Position numbers and translations under genes: made by a program. The notes beneath the pieces were generated by a model. It did not search any database and was not told the DNA's origin. It saw only the letters and a list, made by a program, of their open reading frames with translations. From assembly GCF_018294505.1 (NCBI RefSeq), contig NC_057801.1, positions 848,606,274 to 848,670,273 of the forward strand: a stretch of DNA of 64,000 bases, read 5' to 3'. This DNA is from Triticum aestivum (lineage: Eukaryota > Streptophyta > Magnoliopsida > Poales > Poaceae). Positions 42,931-54,423 of this stretch are shown in pieces. The stretch's first letter is position 1. Each line of letters begins with the position of its first letter.

Positions 42931-44580
42931 AGCCCTTGAACCACAAAAAATTAATGGTCGAAAAATGATGTGATGTATAAAGGAGCTCAAGACGAAAACA
43001 CCCAGCAAACTGGAAGTGGAACTCGATCTATGTGCAAAACATACTATTCCCTCCGTCTAGTTGCGTAGCTGGTTGGACGATGCATGCTTACTACTCGATC
43101 CAATCAAGTTTGTTTCTCTTATAGTGATGCATTCCACCAGCTTCACGGTCACAAATTGGGCCCTACGTCATTTAGTTAAGTAGGAGGAAAGACTCCATGT
43201 GTGCAGATGGAGAGGGTAGCTGATGGTACAGGCGTACAGAGTTCAAACAAAAAAAATTGTATTGCGACGCAGACATGTATATTTGAGCTCACTCCAAATT
43301 TTGGCCGATGTGTCATGCCATAGAGTATGCACGGCTTGTATCTAATCACATCCTCAGGAGATTAAAAAATATATATACATAAGTCCGGTCTTGGCAATGT
43401 GACCCTGGTATTGCCAGGTCGTATACGCGGGATGGGGTTGCGGTTGGGGTGATTTTTGGGTCGTCTTCCTCAGGCGACGGACAACCCTCCACCACTTGTG
43501 AGTTTAGCAAAAACTGGGACTTATGCATGCGTTATTCAGGCCAAAATACAGAAAGCATGTTTCCCCGTAAAAGTCACACATGTTGGGCATGCATTTTTCA
43601 TGTGAAGAGAAAGAGAAAACAATATCACAATGAATTGCATCCCCTCCGTGTGGTGTGTAGTGATTTATACTCTTGACTACATACATGATTATGGATGATA
43701 TTGGCAGTTCTTCGGATGCTATATATAGTCTATCGTAAAGTGCATATCTCCTTTGGTGACTAATATTTAATAGTAGTAGCAAGACAGCTAGATATATATC
43801 AAGATGGAAGCATCCAGCTCCGGGACTGACAGCTAATCCTTTGATTTATGAGATATTGGAGTGAAACAAATAAGCCATGTATTCTCCTATGCGAGTAGCC
43901 TGAAAGAGTCAATCCAGCCATGGACGGAGACTTGCCTACAATTCGTATCATCAAACTCATCCACCGGCAACGGTGTCACCATCGGCCGTCCTCTCTCTCG
44001 TTTGCTGAGATGCGCTTGGCGGATCCTACCATCCAACCTTCCTGTGCTGGTCTCCTTTTTAATTAAACACGATGACCCGTTACGCCATAGGCACAAATAC
44101 CAACTCCAATCACAAAGCCAAGCAATGGTAATTTGATGTAGCTGGAGTTGGAGCAAATCTGAACTTTTCTGTGTCCTAGAACACAGGTGCGAGCTAAATT
44201 ATCTGAATCCTAGAACTTCACAATTAAACAGAAGATATGCCTATTGGGCAACTATTAAATGGGGCACCAAGACCAATAGTCTGTGATATACCATTCTGTT
44301 TCGGCAACTATGTTAGAATAAAACGCTAATGCCAGATCATAAACGACACACCGAGGCACGATATTTGTTAATGAGGTTTACGGATATGGCTACATCCCCG
44401 GGGCATTGACTACGGGCTCTCCTCCCCAAGATACCGCAACACCGGGTGACGCCACAAGTCGTCGGCTCCCCCATGTATCTGCTGCTATCAAGTCGTCATA
44501 GGTTACAACGTGTGGTGCCCCTCGATACATAAGAGGCAGAAGATACAATCGTTCCGACTCCTACACGACTCGTAGCTAAC
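42931..44580. other. No gene recognised
   Basis: Mostly copy 2 of the segmental duplication. 44300-44580 holds GC-rich sequence that may be the flank or LTR of the copia remnant that follows. Confidence 0.4.
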
Positions 44581-44599
44581 CACACCAAGTCCACGTAAC

Positions 44600-45470
44600 C
44601 CCTTGCGTACATAATATTCGACACAAATATAACAAACTCCACCTTGGCGAATATTCTCCACCATGTACTCCGGACTTGGGTTGTCTTCTTTGTAGCTTAC
44701 TGAGAGCTATCCGATAGGCCAGACCTGCCGCCACCGTGGAACTCCACTGGTACTCCTGCAGCTCCACTCTTCATGGCTCCACCTGCAATAGTGCTCCCTT
44801 GCAACTTGTAAAGATGTGAAGCCGTCCTCTCTCCTATCATCACGGTCACCCCATCTTCTATGATTTTCATGGTCTTCTTATCCTGATCACAATAGAATTC
44901 CATATCACCATCAGGAAGAACACCAAGCGAAACATGCCTGACTCCCCGAAGCATCCGCTCAACTCCGTCAAACATCTTGATTTTGATGTCACCTACTGCA
45001 GCAACACGATAACCTGTGTCATCGCCCACATAGGTTAAACCAAACTCACCAGACTTATAAGAAGAGAACCACTCCCTATTGGGCGTCGCATGAAAAGAGC
45101 AAACTCAATCCAACATCCACGCTTCAGTTATTGTTGACGGCATGTCTGATACTACGAGAACATCACTACTGTTGTCTGAGTCATTACCACGAGTAGCCGC
45201 ATTAGCACTTGCCCCACCCTTCCGTTCTGGGCATTCCCTCTTTATATGTCCCCAATCCTTGCACCTGTAGCACTGCACTTTTTCTTGTTTTTCTTCTCTG
45301 CCTCTCGTCCCCTCCTAAGCTGATAACCTTTAACTGCCAACCCCAAACCCTGAGTGCTCTCCCTTTCTGCAGCATTCTTTTGCATCCTCAACTCATGTCC
45401 AAGCAACGCTCAAGTAACTTCCTCATTATTGATGGTTGTCTTTCCATGTGTCAATGTAATGACCAAATGC
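44600..45470 (-). pseudogene. Ty1/copia gag-protease fragment
   Basis: On the minus strand: zinc knuckle CYRCKDWGHIKREC (~45290-45240), then SDVLVVSDMPSTITEAWMLD and VCSFHATPNREWF, where an intact protease would read D-(S/T)-G-C. Here the Asp is followed by a stop and indel. Then GEFGLTYVGDDTGYRVAAVG, DIKIKMFDGVERMLRGVRHV, LISLGVLPDGDMEFYCDQDK up to the integrase border (45029-44697). Reverse transcriptase and LTRs are not seen nearby. Non-functional. Confidence 0.8.
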
Positions 45471-45539
45471 TCATAGGACGGTGTCAACGAAACAAGAAGA
45501 AGTAGTGCCTTATCCTCATCCTCAATATTTTTTGGTTAA

Positions 45540-46810
45540 TTCTTTTTTCTCCTCTTTGAACTTTATTATTCTTTTTGAAACCGGTCCAAAAAATTGAAAT
45601 ATTTTTTGGAATGCTAAAATAGGAATTTTAAGTAAATTTTTTTCAGTTATGGTTTTACATTCTTGTTTCCTACAAATATTTATTAAATGATTTTAAAAAA
45701 GCATGTACTTTTAATATTATGATTTAGAATACTTTTTTCCTTCAAACCTAACATTGATATCTACCATGTACATGCCCACCTGCTAGCAAAATTTTGGGTC
45801 ATTTCAAGAATGTTCAAAAAACACCATATCCAACGTAGGGTGTCTGGGTAGGCCAAAAGGTTCTATTTGAGAGCACGTTATTTCTTGACATCCGTAAAAA
45901 TGGCTCCAAAGAAATTACATGGCCTTTGTTGACCAATTGAAGGCACCATGCCATGTTGTTTTGGTTTTCGGCATTTTTTTCATTTTCTGGAGTTTTCCTT
46001 GTGAAAAAATGCCAATAAATGGCCGGACATGTCGTAACTTGCATATGGTGTCGGAAATCGTTCAAACTTGACATGGATGCTTACAATGGGCATGACCACC
46101 TGCGTGCAAAAGTTGGAACAATTTCAAGATGTCCAAGATTAGACCATGTTCCACATAAGGTGTACGGGTAGGCGAGAAGGCTTCGTTTGAGAGCACATTT
46201 TTTCTCGAGATCCATCTACCGGATTCTAACTTTCCATGGCCTTGTATGACCAATTCAAAGTACCATGCCAAGTTATTTAGGTTTTAGAGAAGTTTTGCAT
46301 TTTCTGGAGTTTTCCCAGTAAAAAGACCCATAAATGACAACTTTTATGTCTCTCGAGTTTTCCTGGTGAAAAAAGGACGACAAATGGCCGAACGTGTTGC
46401 AGCGTACATATGGTATTGGAAATCATTCAAACCTGACATGAATGCCTACCATGGGCATTCACACCTGCTTACAAAAGTTGTGATTAGTCCTAAGATTTCC
46501 GAAAAATACCATGTTCAACGGAGGTATCGGATGGGTAGGCGAGAAGGGTCCGTTGTGGGAGCACCTCATTTCTGGACATCCGTGAAATGGCCCTTATTTT
46601 TATGGCCTTGTAAGACCAATTTAAATCACCATGCAAAGTTCTTTGGGTTGTTGACAAGTTTTGCATTTTATGAAATTTTCTCCATAAAAAAGCCAAAAAA
46701 TGGTCGGACGTGTCGCAAATTAATCAAGTCCGTGGCAGGCTGTTGCAAGAAGTTGAAGTCATTTATCCAGTCCCCAAAAAAGCAGCAGTTGAGAGGATTG
46801 TGCTAAACTA
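45540..46810. repeat. ~320-360-bp degenerate tandem repeat, three units
   Basis: Units start near 45750, 46060 and 46430 with phrases like gacatggatgcttacaatgg and gcccacctgcttgcaaaag, and each contains catggccttgtatgaccaat. The first 200 bp (45540-45740) is AT-rich without features. Confidence 0.75.
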
Positions 46811-49025
46811 GTCCAGTCGGGTACATCCGTGAGCATGTAGTTCTTCCTAATTTAATGCTTCGGTTATTAACAATTTTCGTCATTATCATGAACATTTTCT
46901 TATATCCTAACCATTTCTTGAAAGTGGTTAATAATTTGGAATTTCAAATTGTGTAAGAAAATTTTATAAATTTCAATACTTCTTCAAAATTTATTAAAAA
47001 ATTCCAACAATTGATGTTGAACACAAATTCCAAACCACACACTTTTTTAAAAAAAGCAACATTTTTTGAAAGGCAAACATTTCTTAATTTTGTGAATAAA
47101 AAAATCAAAAGCCGTAATACTTTTGTATGTCTTACATATGCGGAAAAAAGTGTAAAATTGGCAAGCCTAGGGGTGTGGCACATCGAAAGCCTTTTTTTAG
47201 AGGTACAACGCTAGCTAACTAGCAGGCAAGCACAAATTAAATATTCAAAAAATAGAGCAAGCACAAAGGCTGCTTAATTAATTCCGGCTGCACTCACTTT
47301 TCTTGCTGTAGACGTAGCCTTCTGGTGCATAGGGCGATCCGCGTGCGCCAGCTGGGGTCTCGCGTGTGCCAGCCTCCAGTGCACTACATAGTTTAGTGCC
47401 ACATCGTTGGGCGAGCCGCAATGAGGGGGTAGAGGGCGATAAAAGGAGGGGTGATGAATGGTTCAACACATATCTGAGGTTATTTTGCACACATCAAAGC
47501 TAGTTTTGGTTTAACCAACAACCGAAAAAAAGTTATCAATTTCAGAAAAAATCACAATATCGGGAAAAAGTATCATCGATTTTGAAAAATCTTGAACGAT
47601 TTTGAAAAACAAAGTTCACCAATTACCGAAAAATTTATTGAATTTGGAAAAAGTTCATGTGTTTGGAAAAAGGATGATCTAAACGCTCTTATATTTCTAT
47701 ACAGAGTAAGTATCCTTCATCCTGATTGTTCACACACGAACACGTCACCATGTACCCTCGATGCCGGGGGTGATACACCGCAACTCACGTCGAAGGAGAC
47801 CCGATAAGAAGCGCGGTACGCAAGCAATCTGGCGGGTGCTTTCGAGAACCCGAAACCCCACAAGCTTGGGAGGGACCCCGTCTTGACGCGCGGCGGCTAT
47901 GGGTTGCCCTAGGCCGACCTGATCGCCCCTAGGGCCTCGAGGTTCGCCGCCCTGCAATGACGAAGAACGAAGAAGGGGGGTAAGATAGATGAACACGAAA
48001 AAGTAGTAGATTTTTTTATTCGATTGTGTGTTGTTCAATCCGCCATCACCCCTCATGTATATAAGAGGCGGCTGGATGTCCCATGCAAGGAAAAGTTAGA
48101 ATTCATGTCCAAAATCCTAATTTGGTTCCAATTCAGATTGTTTGATCCCAACTTTCCAAAACTGTTTGGTCTAACAACTGGCTGCACCTTGCGGGTCAAT
48201 TTTGGGGAAGTAAACAACCTCAGATCAAAATCACATAAGAAGAAAATTTAACCGTTTCGACGAGGCGAACAACTTTCGCATTGAATGTTTTCCGATTCGA
48301 GGCAATTTTCAGGGCTGAATTGCTCGCGCAAAACAGAATATTAATCGCGCAACCCTTCAGACATCAGTTATATGGATGTTTGATGGGGCTCCCCACTTTT
48401 GGATCGTGAGAGGGCCGCCCTCAGGTGGCTCTACCTTTTGCATATTACTTCGGATTGAGATAATTTTTATGTCAAAATCGATTGTTTCGATGAGACGAAG
48501 ACAATTCGTGTAGAAAGTTTTCTCATTCGAGGCCGTCCTTGAGGCCAAACAGTGCTCGGGATACAAACTCTCAGTATTTCAAACACAAATTCGGCCTTCA
48601 AGATAAGATGGGACGGAGATGGCTCAAATTTTAAAGATGTTCATATCGATAATACGAAACTTTTTCATATAGAGACCATCTTAATTGCATTTCATACCAT
48701 GTCAAAATCCGATGTCAACACTGATACATAGGGCGCCTAAGAGAAATTAGATTTTCAAGAAAATTAGGCGCGTAGGTAATTAAGCCAGCCTCGTTACTCA
48801 CGCTGCCATATCTGAATGTCAATGTCGTGTGAATCGAAACTGAAGGCCCACGTTGCTTGCTGCATTTAGTAGGCCAATGCATTCCCTTCAAAAAAAAAAG
48901 TTAGGCCAATGCATAAGTGTTGGCTGGTTGATTGTTGGGCAGTCTGAGCGAGAGGATCGAAGGCAGTTAATTGGCGCGAGTATTGCAGCAATGCATGCGC
49001 GTGCAGGAGATTTTGCAGCGATAAT
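46811..49025. other. No intact gene; possible LTR debris
   Basis: 47740-48250 has the composition of a retrotransposon LTR or adjacent region (GC-rich, then 'catgtatataagaggcggct' as a TATA-like stretch at 48051). Two related phrases, 'gtttcgacgaggcgaac' (48254) and 'gtttcgatgagacgaag' (48484), suggest a degenerate ~230-bp duplication. No coding region recognised. Confidence 0.3.
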
Positions 49026-49028
49026 TAA

Positions 49029-49372
49029 GAGCAAGTACAATAGACGATCCTACTCAGCTTGCTATATGAAGGAAAGAGAAATGAAAAGAGAGAGAAGAGA
49101 GCGGGCGCTTCATGAGTCGCCCCCTGCAGCACATGAACCAAAACTTTACAACCCACATGCAGCTAGCGGGAATGGCTAGAGCTCGCTACATGCATTAATT
49201 GCAAAGCTTTTGTGTCTTGCATGTAAAATCCACGGTACAAGTAAAAACTATTTAAATATTAGGTAAAGCCAACCTAGTAGCCAGCTTGTTGTACTGCTAT
49301 TTGTTTCACGTAGATTTTTGGTGACATGGATTCGTTTGCAGCCTGCAGCGGGCTTTGTTATTGTTTTTGCTC
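49029..49372. mobile_element. Harbinger/Tourist-type MITE 1
   Basis: Ends gagcaagtacaata / tattgtttttgctc, flanked by taa at 49026-49028 and 49373-49375. The 3-bp TAA duplication fits PIF/Harbinger. No coding content. Confidence 0.7.
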
Positions 49373-49443
49373 TAAGGGCTAAACTTGCCTGATAATTGAC
49401 TCACTACCCTCACTTGCAACGAACATGGAGTTGTTTCATTTAA

Positions 49444-49716
49444 GACTAGTCACAGTGGAGAGTAACATACACTAGTAATATACACATATCCCTAAACTAT
49501 ATTACTACCTATATAGTGGGTAGTAACATAAGTGTGGTGTGACGCAAAGCTTTATTTATTAGGTTATAGATTCATATTGCATTGGGACATGTGATGTTAC
49601 AGTAACTAACTAAGTTACTCAAACAACCTCTCTCCTCATTAACTCATTGCCACATAAGTAAATTTGCTGAGTTGGACTCGGTGTTACTGCTGAATTTACT
49701 CCGGCTTTGGCTAGTC
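49444..49716. mobile_element. Harbinger/Tourist-type MITE 2
   Basis: Ends gactagtcacagtggagag / ctccggctttggctagtc, with taa at 49441-49443 and 49717-49719. Contains repeated gtaacata/ttactac motifs. Only 71 bp from MITE 1. Confidence 0.75.
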
Positions 49717-49737
49717 TAAGCAAACTACAAATTTGTA

Positions 49738-49794
49738 CTCCCTCCATTCCAAAATAGATGACTCAATTTTGTACTAACTTTAGAACGGAGGGAG
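49738..49794. mobile_element. Short Stowaway MITE (internally deleted)
   Basis: ctccctccattccaaaatag ... actttagaacggagggag, only 57 bp; TA on both sides (49736-49737, 49795-49796). Confidence 0.88.
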
Positions 49795-50094
49795 TAGTAA
49801 TTAAGGACTCCTTACAAAGATCACTCCCACATTTTCCAGGTTGTGACAAGTGACGTGCGACATGTGCGCCACTTGTCGCAAACTGGAAGTTTTTCCTTTT
49901 ATTCGTATATCCGTTTATTAAAAACATTTTATCTCTTAAACCGTGCATCTAAATCTCAAACCATTTACACCGTTGGATTTCCCGCGTCGAGATCTTCAAA
50001 ACAAGATCCCATTGTTATAGGTTCTGATGAATTTTTTTTCACGAAAGAAACCAGCCAAATAACCGAACAATGAGAACAGTTTTTCCTTTCCGAA

Positions 50095-50712
50095 AGTGGG
50101 ACGGCCGTGCCTCTCGCGATCACAACCAGGATTCTCGTGAAAGTAAAATTATGCCTCTCAGAGAGGGAAAAAAACAGAAACACGTCTTTTTTCCGTTCTC
50201 GAGAGGCACGGCCGTGCCTCTCGCGGAAGCAAAACCGTGCCTCTCGTGGAAGGGGGAAAATTATGTTTGTTTTCCTTTTCGAGAGGCACGGCAATGATTC
50301 TCACGATATCACAACCGTGCCTCTCGCAAAAGCAAAACCGTACCTCTCGCGGAAGGAAAATAAAAAAAAATAAAAAACACGTTTTTTCGTTTTTGAGAGG
50401 CACGGCCGTGCCTCTCGTGAAGGACAACCGTGCCTCTCGCGGAAGCAAAACCATGCCTCTCATAGAAGGAAACAAATTATGTTTTTTCCCTTTCCAAGAG
50501 GCATGGCTGTGTCTCTCGCGAAATCACAACCGTGCCTCTCGCGAAACAAAACCGTGCCTCTCGCGGAAGAAAAAAATAATAGAAAACATTTTTTTTTCAT
50601 TTTTAAGAGGCACGGCCGGCCTCTTGTGAAAGAAAAACCGTGCCTCTCGCGGAAGGAAAACCGTGCCTCTCGTAGAAGAAAAAAAAATAAACCGTGCCTC
50701 TCGTGAAAGGGC
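50095..50712. repeat. Palindromic minisatellite
   Basis: Irregular tandem array of ccgtgcctctcgcggaag and gagaggcacgg units; the two join in places to give the perfect palindrome gagaggcacgg/ccgtgcctctc. Flanked by similar GC-rich phrases (gcgccacttgtcgc at 49868, gcgtcaagtggcg at 50737), so it may be the interior of a DNA transposon. Open frames on both strands here come from the repeat. Confidence 0.85.
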
Positions 50713-50715
50713 GAC

Positions 50716-51401
50716 ACGTGTTGGACGGCTGAGAGCGCGTCAAGTGGCGTTCATCGTTGCGAGGCTCCCAAAAGAGCGCTCGTCAACTAGTTGCTCTCAT
50801 CAAACTAGCGCTGCCCCCTATTCTCAGGAATGGTGGGCCCCTTCCCACCCCTTAAACCCAATCTTAATCCCCATGTTTGCTACTCTATGAAGTTTGTAAA
50901 AATCCTCCCCATAAGTTTACCATTACCGCACGCGCACAATAGGCATGGATGGAGGGAGTATAATAGCCACAACAAATAAAGTGTCTTGTTGGTTACCACT
51001 ATTGTTTATTGCCTTGCCGTCTTGAGTTCGAATCACGCTGGACGCCGATTATCGTGTAGCACGCATATGACGTCTCTTCAGAAAAGGCCATCCTGTCCAT
51101 TATTAAGAAGGGGTATGAGTTCATCTCAGTCATGGATGTGCTTAGGGGGTGTATCGAAATAGAACTGCGATGTCTATCGCCGAGAAGACCACCAAGATCT
51201 AGGCCAGCTTATTCCCTAAACCAGTCCAAATGCAACACACTGAGATAAAGCTGACAATACATGCCCGTAAAAGTGGACAGGGATCAGGGGCGGCAGCCGG
51301 AGAACATCGCCGTGATCCTTGCTTCGTCCTGCGCCGCTGGCCGCCAACGAGAAAAACTTCCGTATTTGTCTCCTTCGCAGCGACAAGAGGCAAAGGGAGG
51401 G
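50716..51401. other. No gene recognised
   Basis: A tRNA-like B box (gttcgaatc, 51026-51034) stands alone. 51290-51390 may be decayed F-box sequence upstream of the fragment at 51402. Confidence 0.3.
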
Positions 51402-51484
51402 TGATGCAAGAGGTGAGTGATTGAGCACGCTGTCCCCGGAGATGGATTGGCCAGCCTTGCTCGTTTCTCGGCTTGGTGTAGTAG
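51402..51484 (+). pseudogene. F-box gene, 3' terminal fragment
   Basis: gtgatgcaagaggtga and ttctcggcttggtgta match the last 120 bases of the intact F-box gene (31349-31460: gtgatgcaggaggtga ... tcttcggcttggtgtt), with about 45 bp deleted between. In protein terms VMQEV ... DWPAL/F .. RLGV. Confidence 0.6.
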
Positions 51485-51972
51485 ATGTATAGTGAAATTG
51501 TATTGCAATATTATATTATACCTGCAGCATGGATTGGATGTAATGATAGATGGTGAACGCCTTGACGTCTCTTTGTGTCTTTCGCCTAACATTTCACTAC
51601 TTTTAAAGAAAGAATAATAATTACAGATTTGTATTTCACATCTAGATGTAATATACTATCTCACATCTAAATCCAAAACCGTTAATTAAATTTGCTACAA
51701 GAGGGCAATTGGCAAATAGCCCTCGTAGATGTTTCTTCCGTGTCGATTCCAGGCCTACTCGCTTGTCCGCATGTAGAGTTACCACCGTGTCTGGGCCTGG
51801 GCCAATTTTGGCTGTGCACCTTTGTTTTTTTGGCCACGGACGATATTTCTTTTTCTTTTTCCCAAGTATGCACTGCGATTCACCTACATCTTCTCGTCTT
51901 TCTACACTCAACTGAGCACCTTTTTCTTTTTTTCGCGTTTCCCTTTTTTTCTTTCTTTTTTATGTTTCATTA
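51485..51972. other. No gene recognised
   Basis: AT-rich, with a pyrimidine-rich stretch (51840-51970). The phrase 'atctcacatctagatg' recurs at 56482-56497. Confidence 0.4.
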
Positions 51973-53800
51973 TCTCTACTACCTAAAAGAACCGTAAGTT
52001 CCGTCTCCCGTCTTACGTCGTCGCACTCTTCGTCCATCCCTCTCCGTTCGCTACCCCTCACCCCTCCCCTCCACCAGTTTTTCTTACGATCCATAATTGG
52101 TAAAACACTTAATTACCGTGTGGGCAATCAATCTCTTTCTTTGGTAATTTCCGTGTGGGCAATCAATCTCTTTCTTTGGTAATCAATCACAATTCACATC
52201 AATTATGGACGGTAATCTCTCATATACCCCGCACCCTTGGACGCCAGTAAATTCTCCTTTGATGATGGGAGAGCTGGAGACCATGCCATGATGTGAAGCA
52301 CCTCTAGGAGCACCGCGCAGATCGGCGCAACTAATACACCGAAGAAACCATATTATGTCCGCCATCTCGTCTCGCCTTCTGCGGGGGCGCGAGAGATCAA
52401 GTGGCGGTGATGGTAGCATCGGCGAGCGCGGAGGTGATGTACCAGTTTCGCCTCTGCACCAGTTCTTTCCTTGGTCCTCTCTCCTGGAACGGCGCGGCTG
52501 CAACGGCGACTACGTTACAACGCGGCGCGGCTGGACCAGGGAGCATGGGAAGGCAGACTTAAGGGGCGTAGGGATTGAGATTCTGAGAACGCGGCATACA
52601 TCTGTACAGCCATGGCTCCCCGCCGTACCCGTCCCCACTGGATCACCTCCTCATCACGCAACTCCTCGCCAATCTGCGATGCCGCGACCTTTGCTTATAT
52701 AGTTGTCTCAGTCTTTTGGTCTTCAGCTCCCAGGTCCAAAGCAAGCAGGTTCCATGGCGAGTAGGGCAGCCACAGTCTATCTTAATCCAGGCATCAACGA
52801 TGCCTCAAGCCTTCAACCATGCCGATGAAACCTGAAGCCTCACGTGCTTGTTTGCGCTTTCTGTTTGGCATCAGGTGCGTGTTTGCACTTAGCTGAGATG
52901 ATTTAAATTCCAAAATGTTCTTTGATGCTTCAAATGGGTAAGGTGGAATTAAGGAGGTTGAGATCGGACCTGATGATGTATGCGTATATGTGACACCGTG
53001 GTTCATTGTATTGTACTTATTAGTTATAATTTTGACGTTTCATTTTGTCCATTAGTACCATATTTCTGAACATTTATATGGATGACACACGACTTTATCA
53101 AATGAGAAGAAGCGATTTTTGAACTTCGTCTGTTCTGATTTGCCACATATTTTAATTTTTTAATTCTATTCCCAGTTAACCAAATCCTGAAGATTGTTGT
53201 ATCTTACAACTTCAGTAAAAAAAATACTTGAATTTCTAGACTGTGACATTTAGCATTTTTTTTCATGCTTTCTCACAAGTCCAAAATTGTTATTTGGTTT
53301 CAATTGATAAAACATCGTAACGTGATAGCATGTTATATATACCAGCCAATCCATTCTATGTTTTTTATTTGTCGGCATACTTCTAAAAAAAAACTGTCCT
53401 AGGTATTTCTGTTCTTGTACATTTGCAATGACACATGGAATGCAATTTTCGGGTACAGATTGTTTATGGAAAAGGGGGTAGATAAACATGTTTTGTAAAT
53501 GGTTTGTATTATTGCCTCCCATCTTTTTCTTTACATTTAATGCTGAATGATAGGACTTGTAAAATTTTAAATGTAAAGATATCTTATTTCGTGAAAAAAC
53601 ATCATGTCATTCAGATAATTATATTTGACTGCATGATGTTCTTTGGCCTTCAAGTCAAAGATTCCAGAAGTTCTATGATTTGTAGCCAAAGCATAATCTC
53701 CTTTGCTTATTCATTCACCTCGAGATTTATCCATGTATGCTCCTCTTATCACGTTATATGAAAATTTGGATCCCGTGGCAACGCACGGGCGAATACCTAG
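51973..53800 (+). mobile_element. Non-autonomous Helitron
   Basis: Starts TCTCTACTACCTAAAAGAAC after an A (51972) and ends CTAG at 53797-53800 before a T (53801), the A|T target rule. The hairpin cccgtg-gcaacg-cacggg (53772-53789) lies 7 bases before CTAG. There are no inverted ends and no Rep/helicase. The interior is non-coding except a 115-codon frame (52355-52702) that I do not recognise, possibly captured sequence. A 33-bp direct repeat (ccgtgtgggcaatcaatctc...) occurs at 52118 and 52151. Confidence 0.82.
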
Positions 53801-54423
53801 TTTGTTTTAAATAATGCACTATCTTAAATTCATGTTTTCTTGTTTTTTATTTACATTTTCGATTTTCTTATTACTCAATTTATTTATTTATTTATTGTTT
53901 TAAATTCATGAACTTTTTTCATTTTCATGTGTTCGCTTTACATGTCGTGCAAATCTTGATCACATGTTACTTTGTCTTGTGCATCCCATGTCGTGTCTTG
54001 CGTCTAGTGTCTACCTACCGTTCCGTTCGCGTGTCTATCTTTTGTTGGGTCGTTTTCACAGCGTAAATTGAGCTCCCATTTCGTATTGGCTTTGCTAATT
54101 CTTATTTTAGATGAAAGTTAACAATGTATCATCAAACTTATATACCGTTAGATATATATGCTTCCGAGTCATGCTTGTTGTCTATGTATCAAGTATTTTT
54201 GTTCATCCCTTATGAAGCAGTGAGGCCCGACATGACTACGTTTAGTGGGGTAGTTTTATGTTTTGTGTATTGAGTTTATTTTGTAGATCGTAGCATTTTT
54301 CTGGAAGGTTACATGTCTTTTCTAATTTTTTTGTTTTTGTTTATATCATAATTTTGTGTAGTCTCAGTTGCAAGTCAACCATTGAAATAAAGCTAGGCTC
54401 ATAATTTATTTATTTCTTTATAG
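53801..54423. other. No gene recognised
   Basis: AT-rich flank of the Helitron; nothing supported. Confidence 0.4.

Larger units (their letters stand above)
38880..44060. repeat. Segmental duplication, copy 2
   Basis: Counterpart of 33820-38860, with LINE E (39062-42299) and a Stowaway (42540-42666) as later insertions. The block left of LINE E (gcatccag) continues at 42311 (cgccatgtgg), matching 'gcatccagacatgg' in copy 1. Confidence 0.65.

Noticed and set aside
43045..43070. Stowaway-like start ttccctccgtctagttg
   Set aside because: No partner end within several hundred bases and no TA pair.
44300..48250. Complete LTR retrotransposon
   Set aside because: No paired LTRs, primer-binding site or polypurine tract could be identified; only gag-protease debris is supported.
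51000..51110. Possible SINE or tRNA: gttcgaatc B box at 51026
   Set aside because: No convincing A box at the right distance, no cloverleaf, no poly(A) or target duplication.
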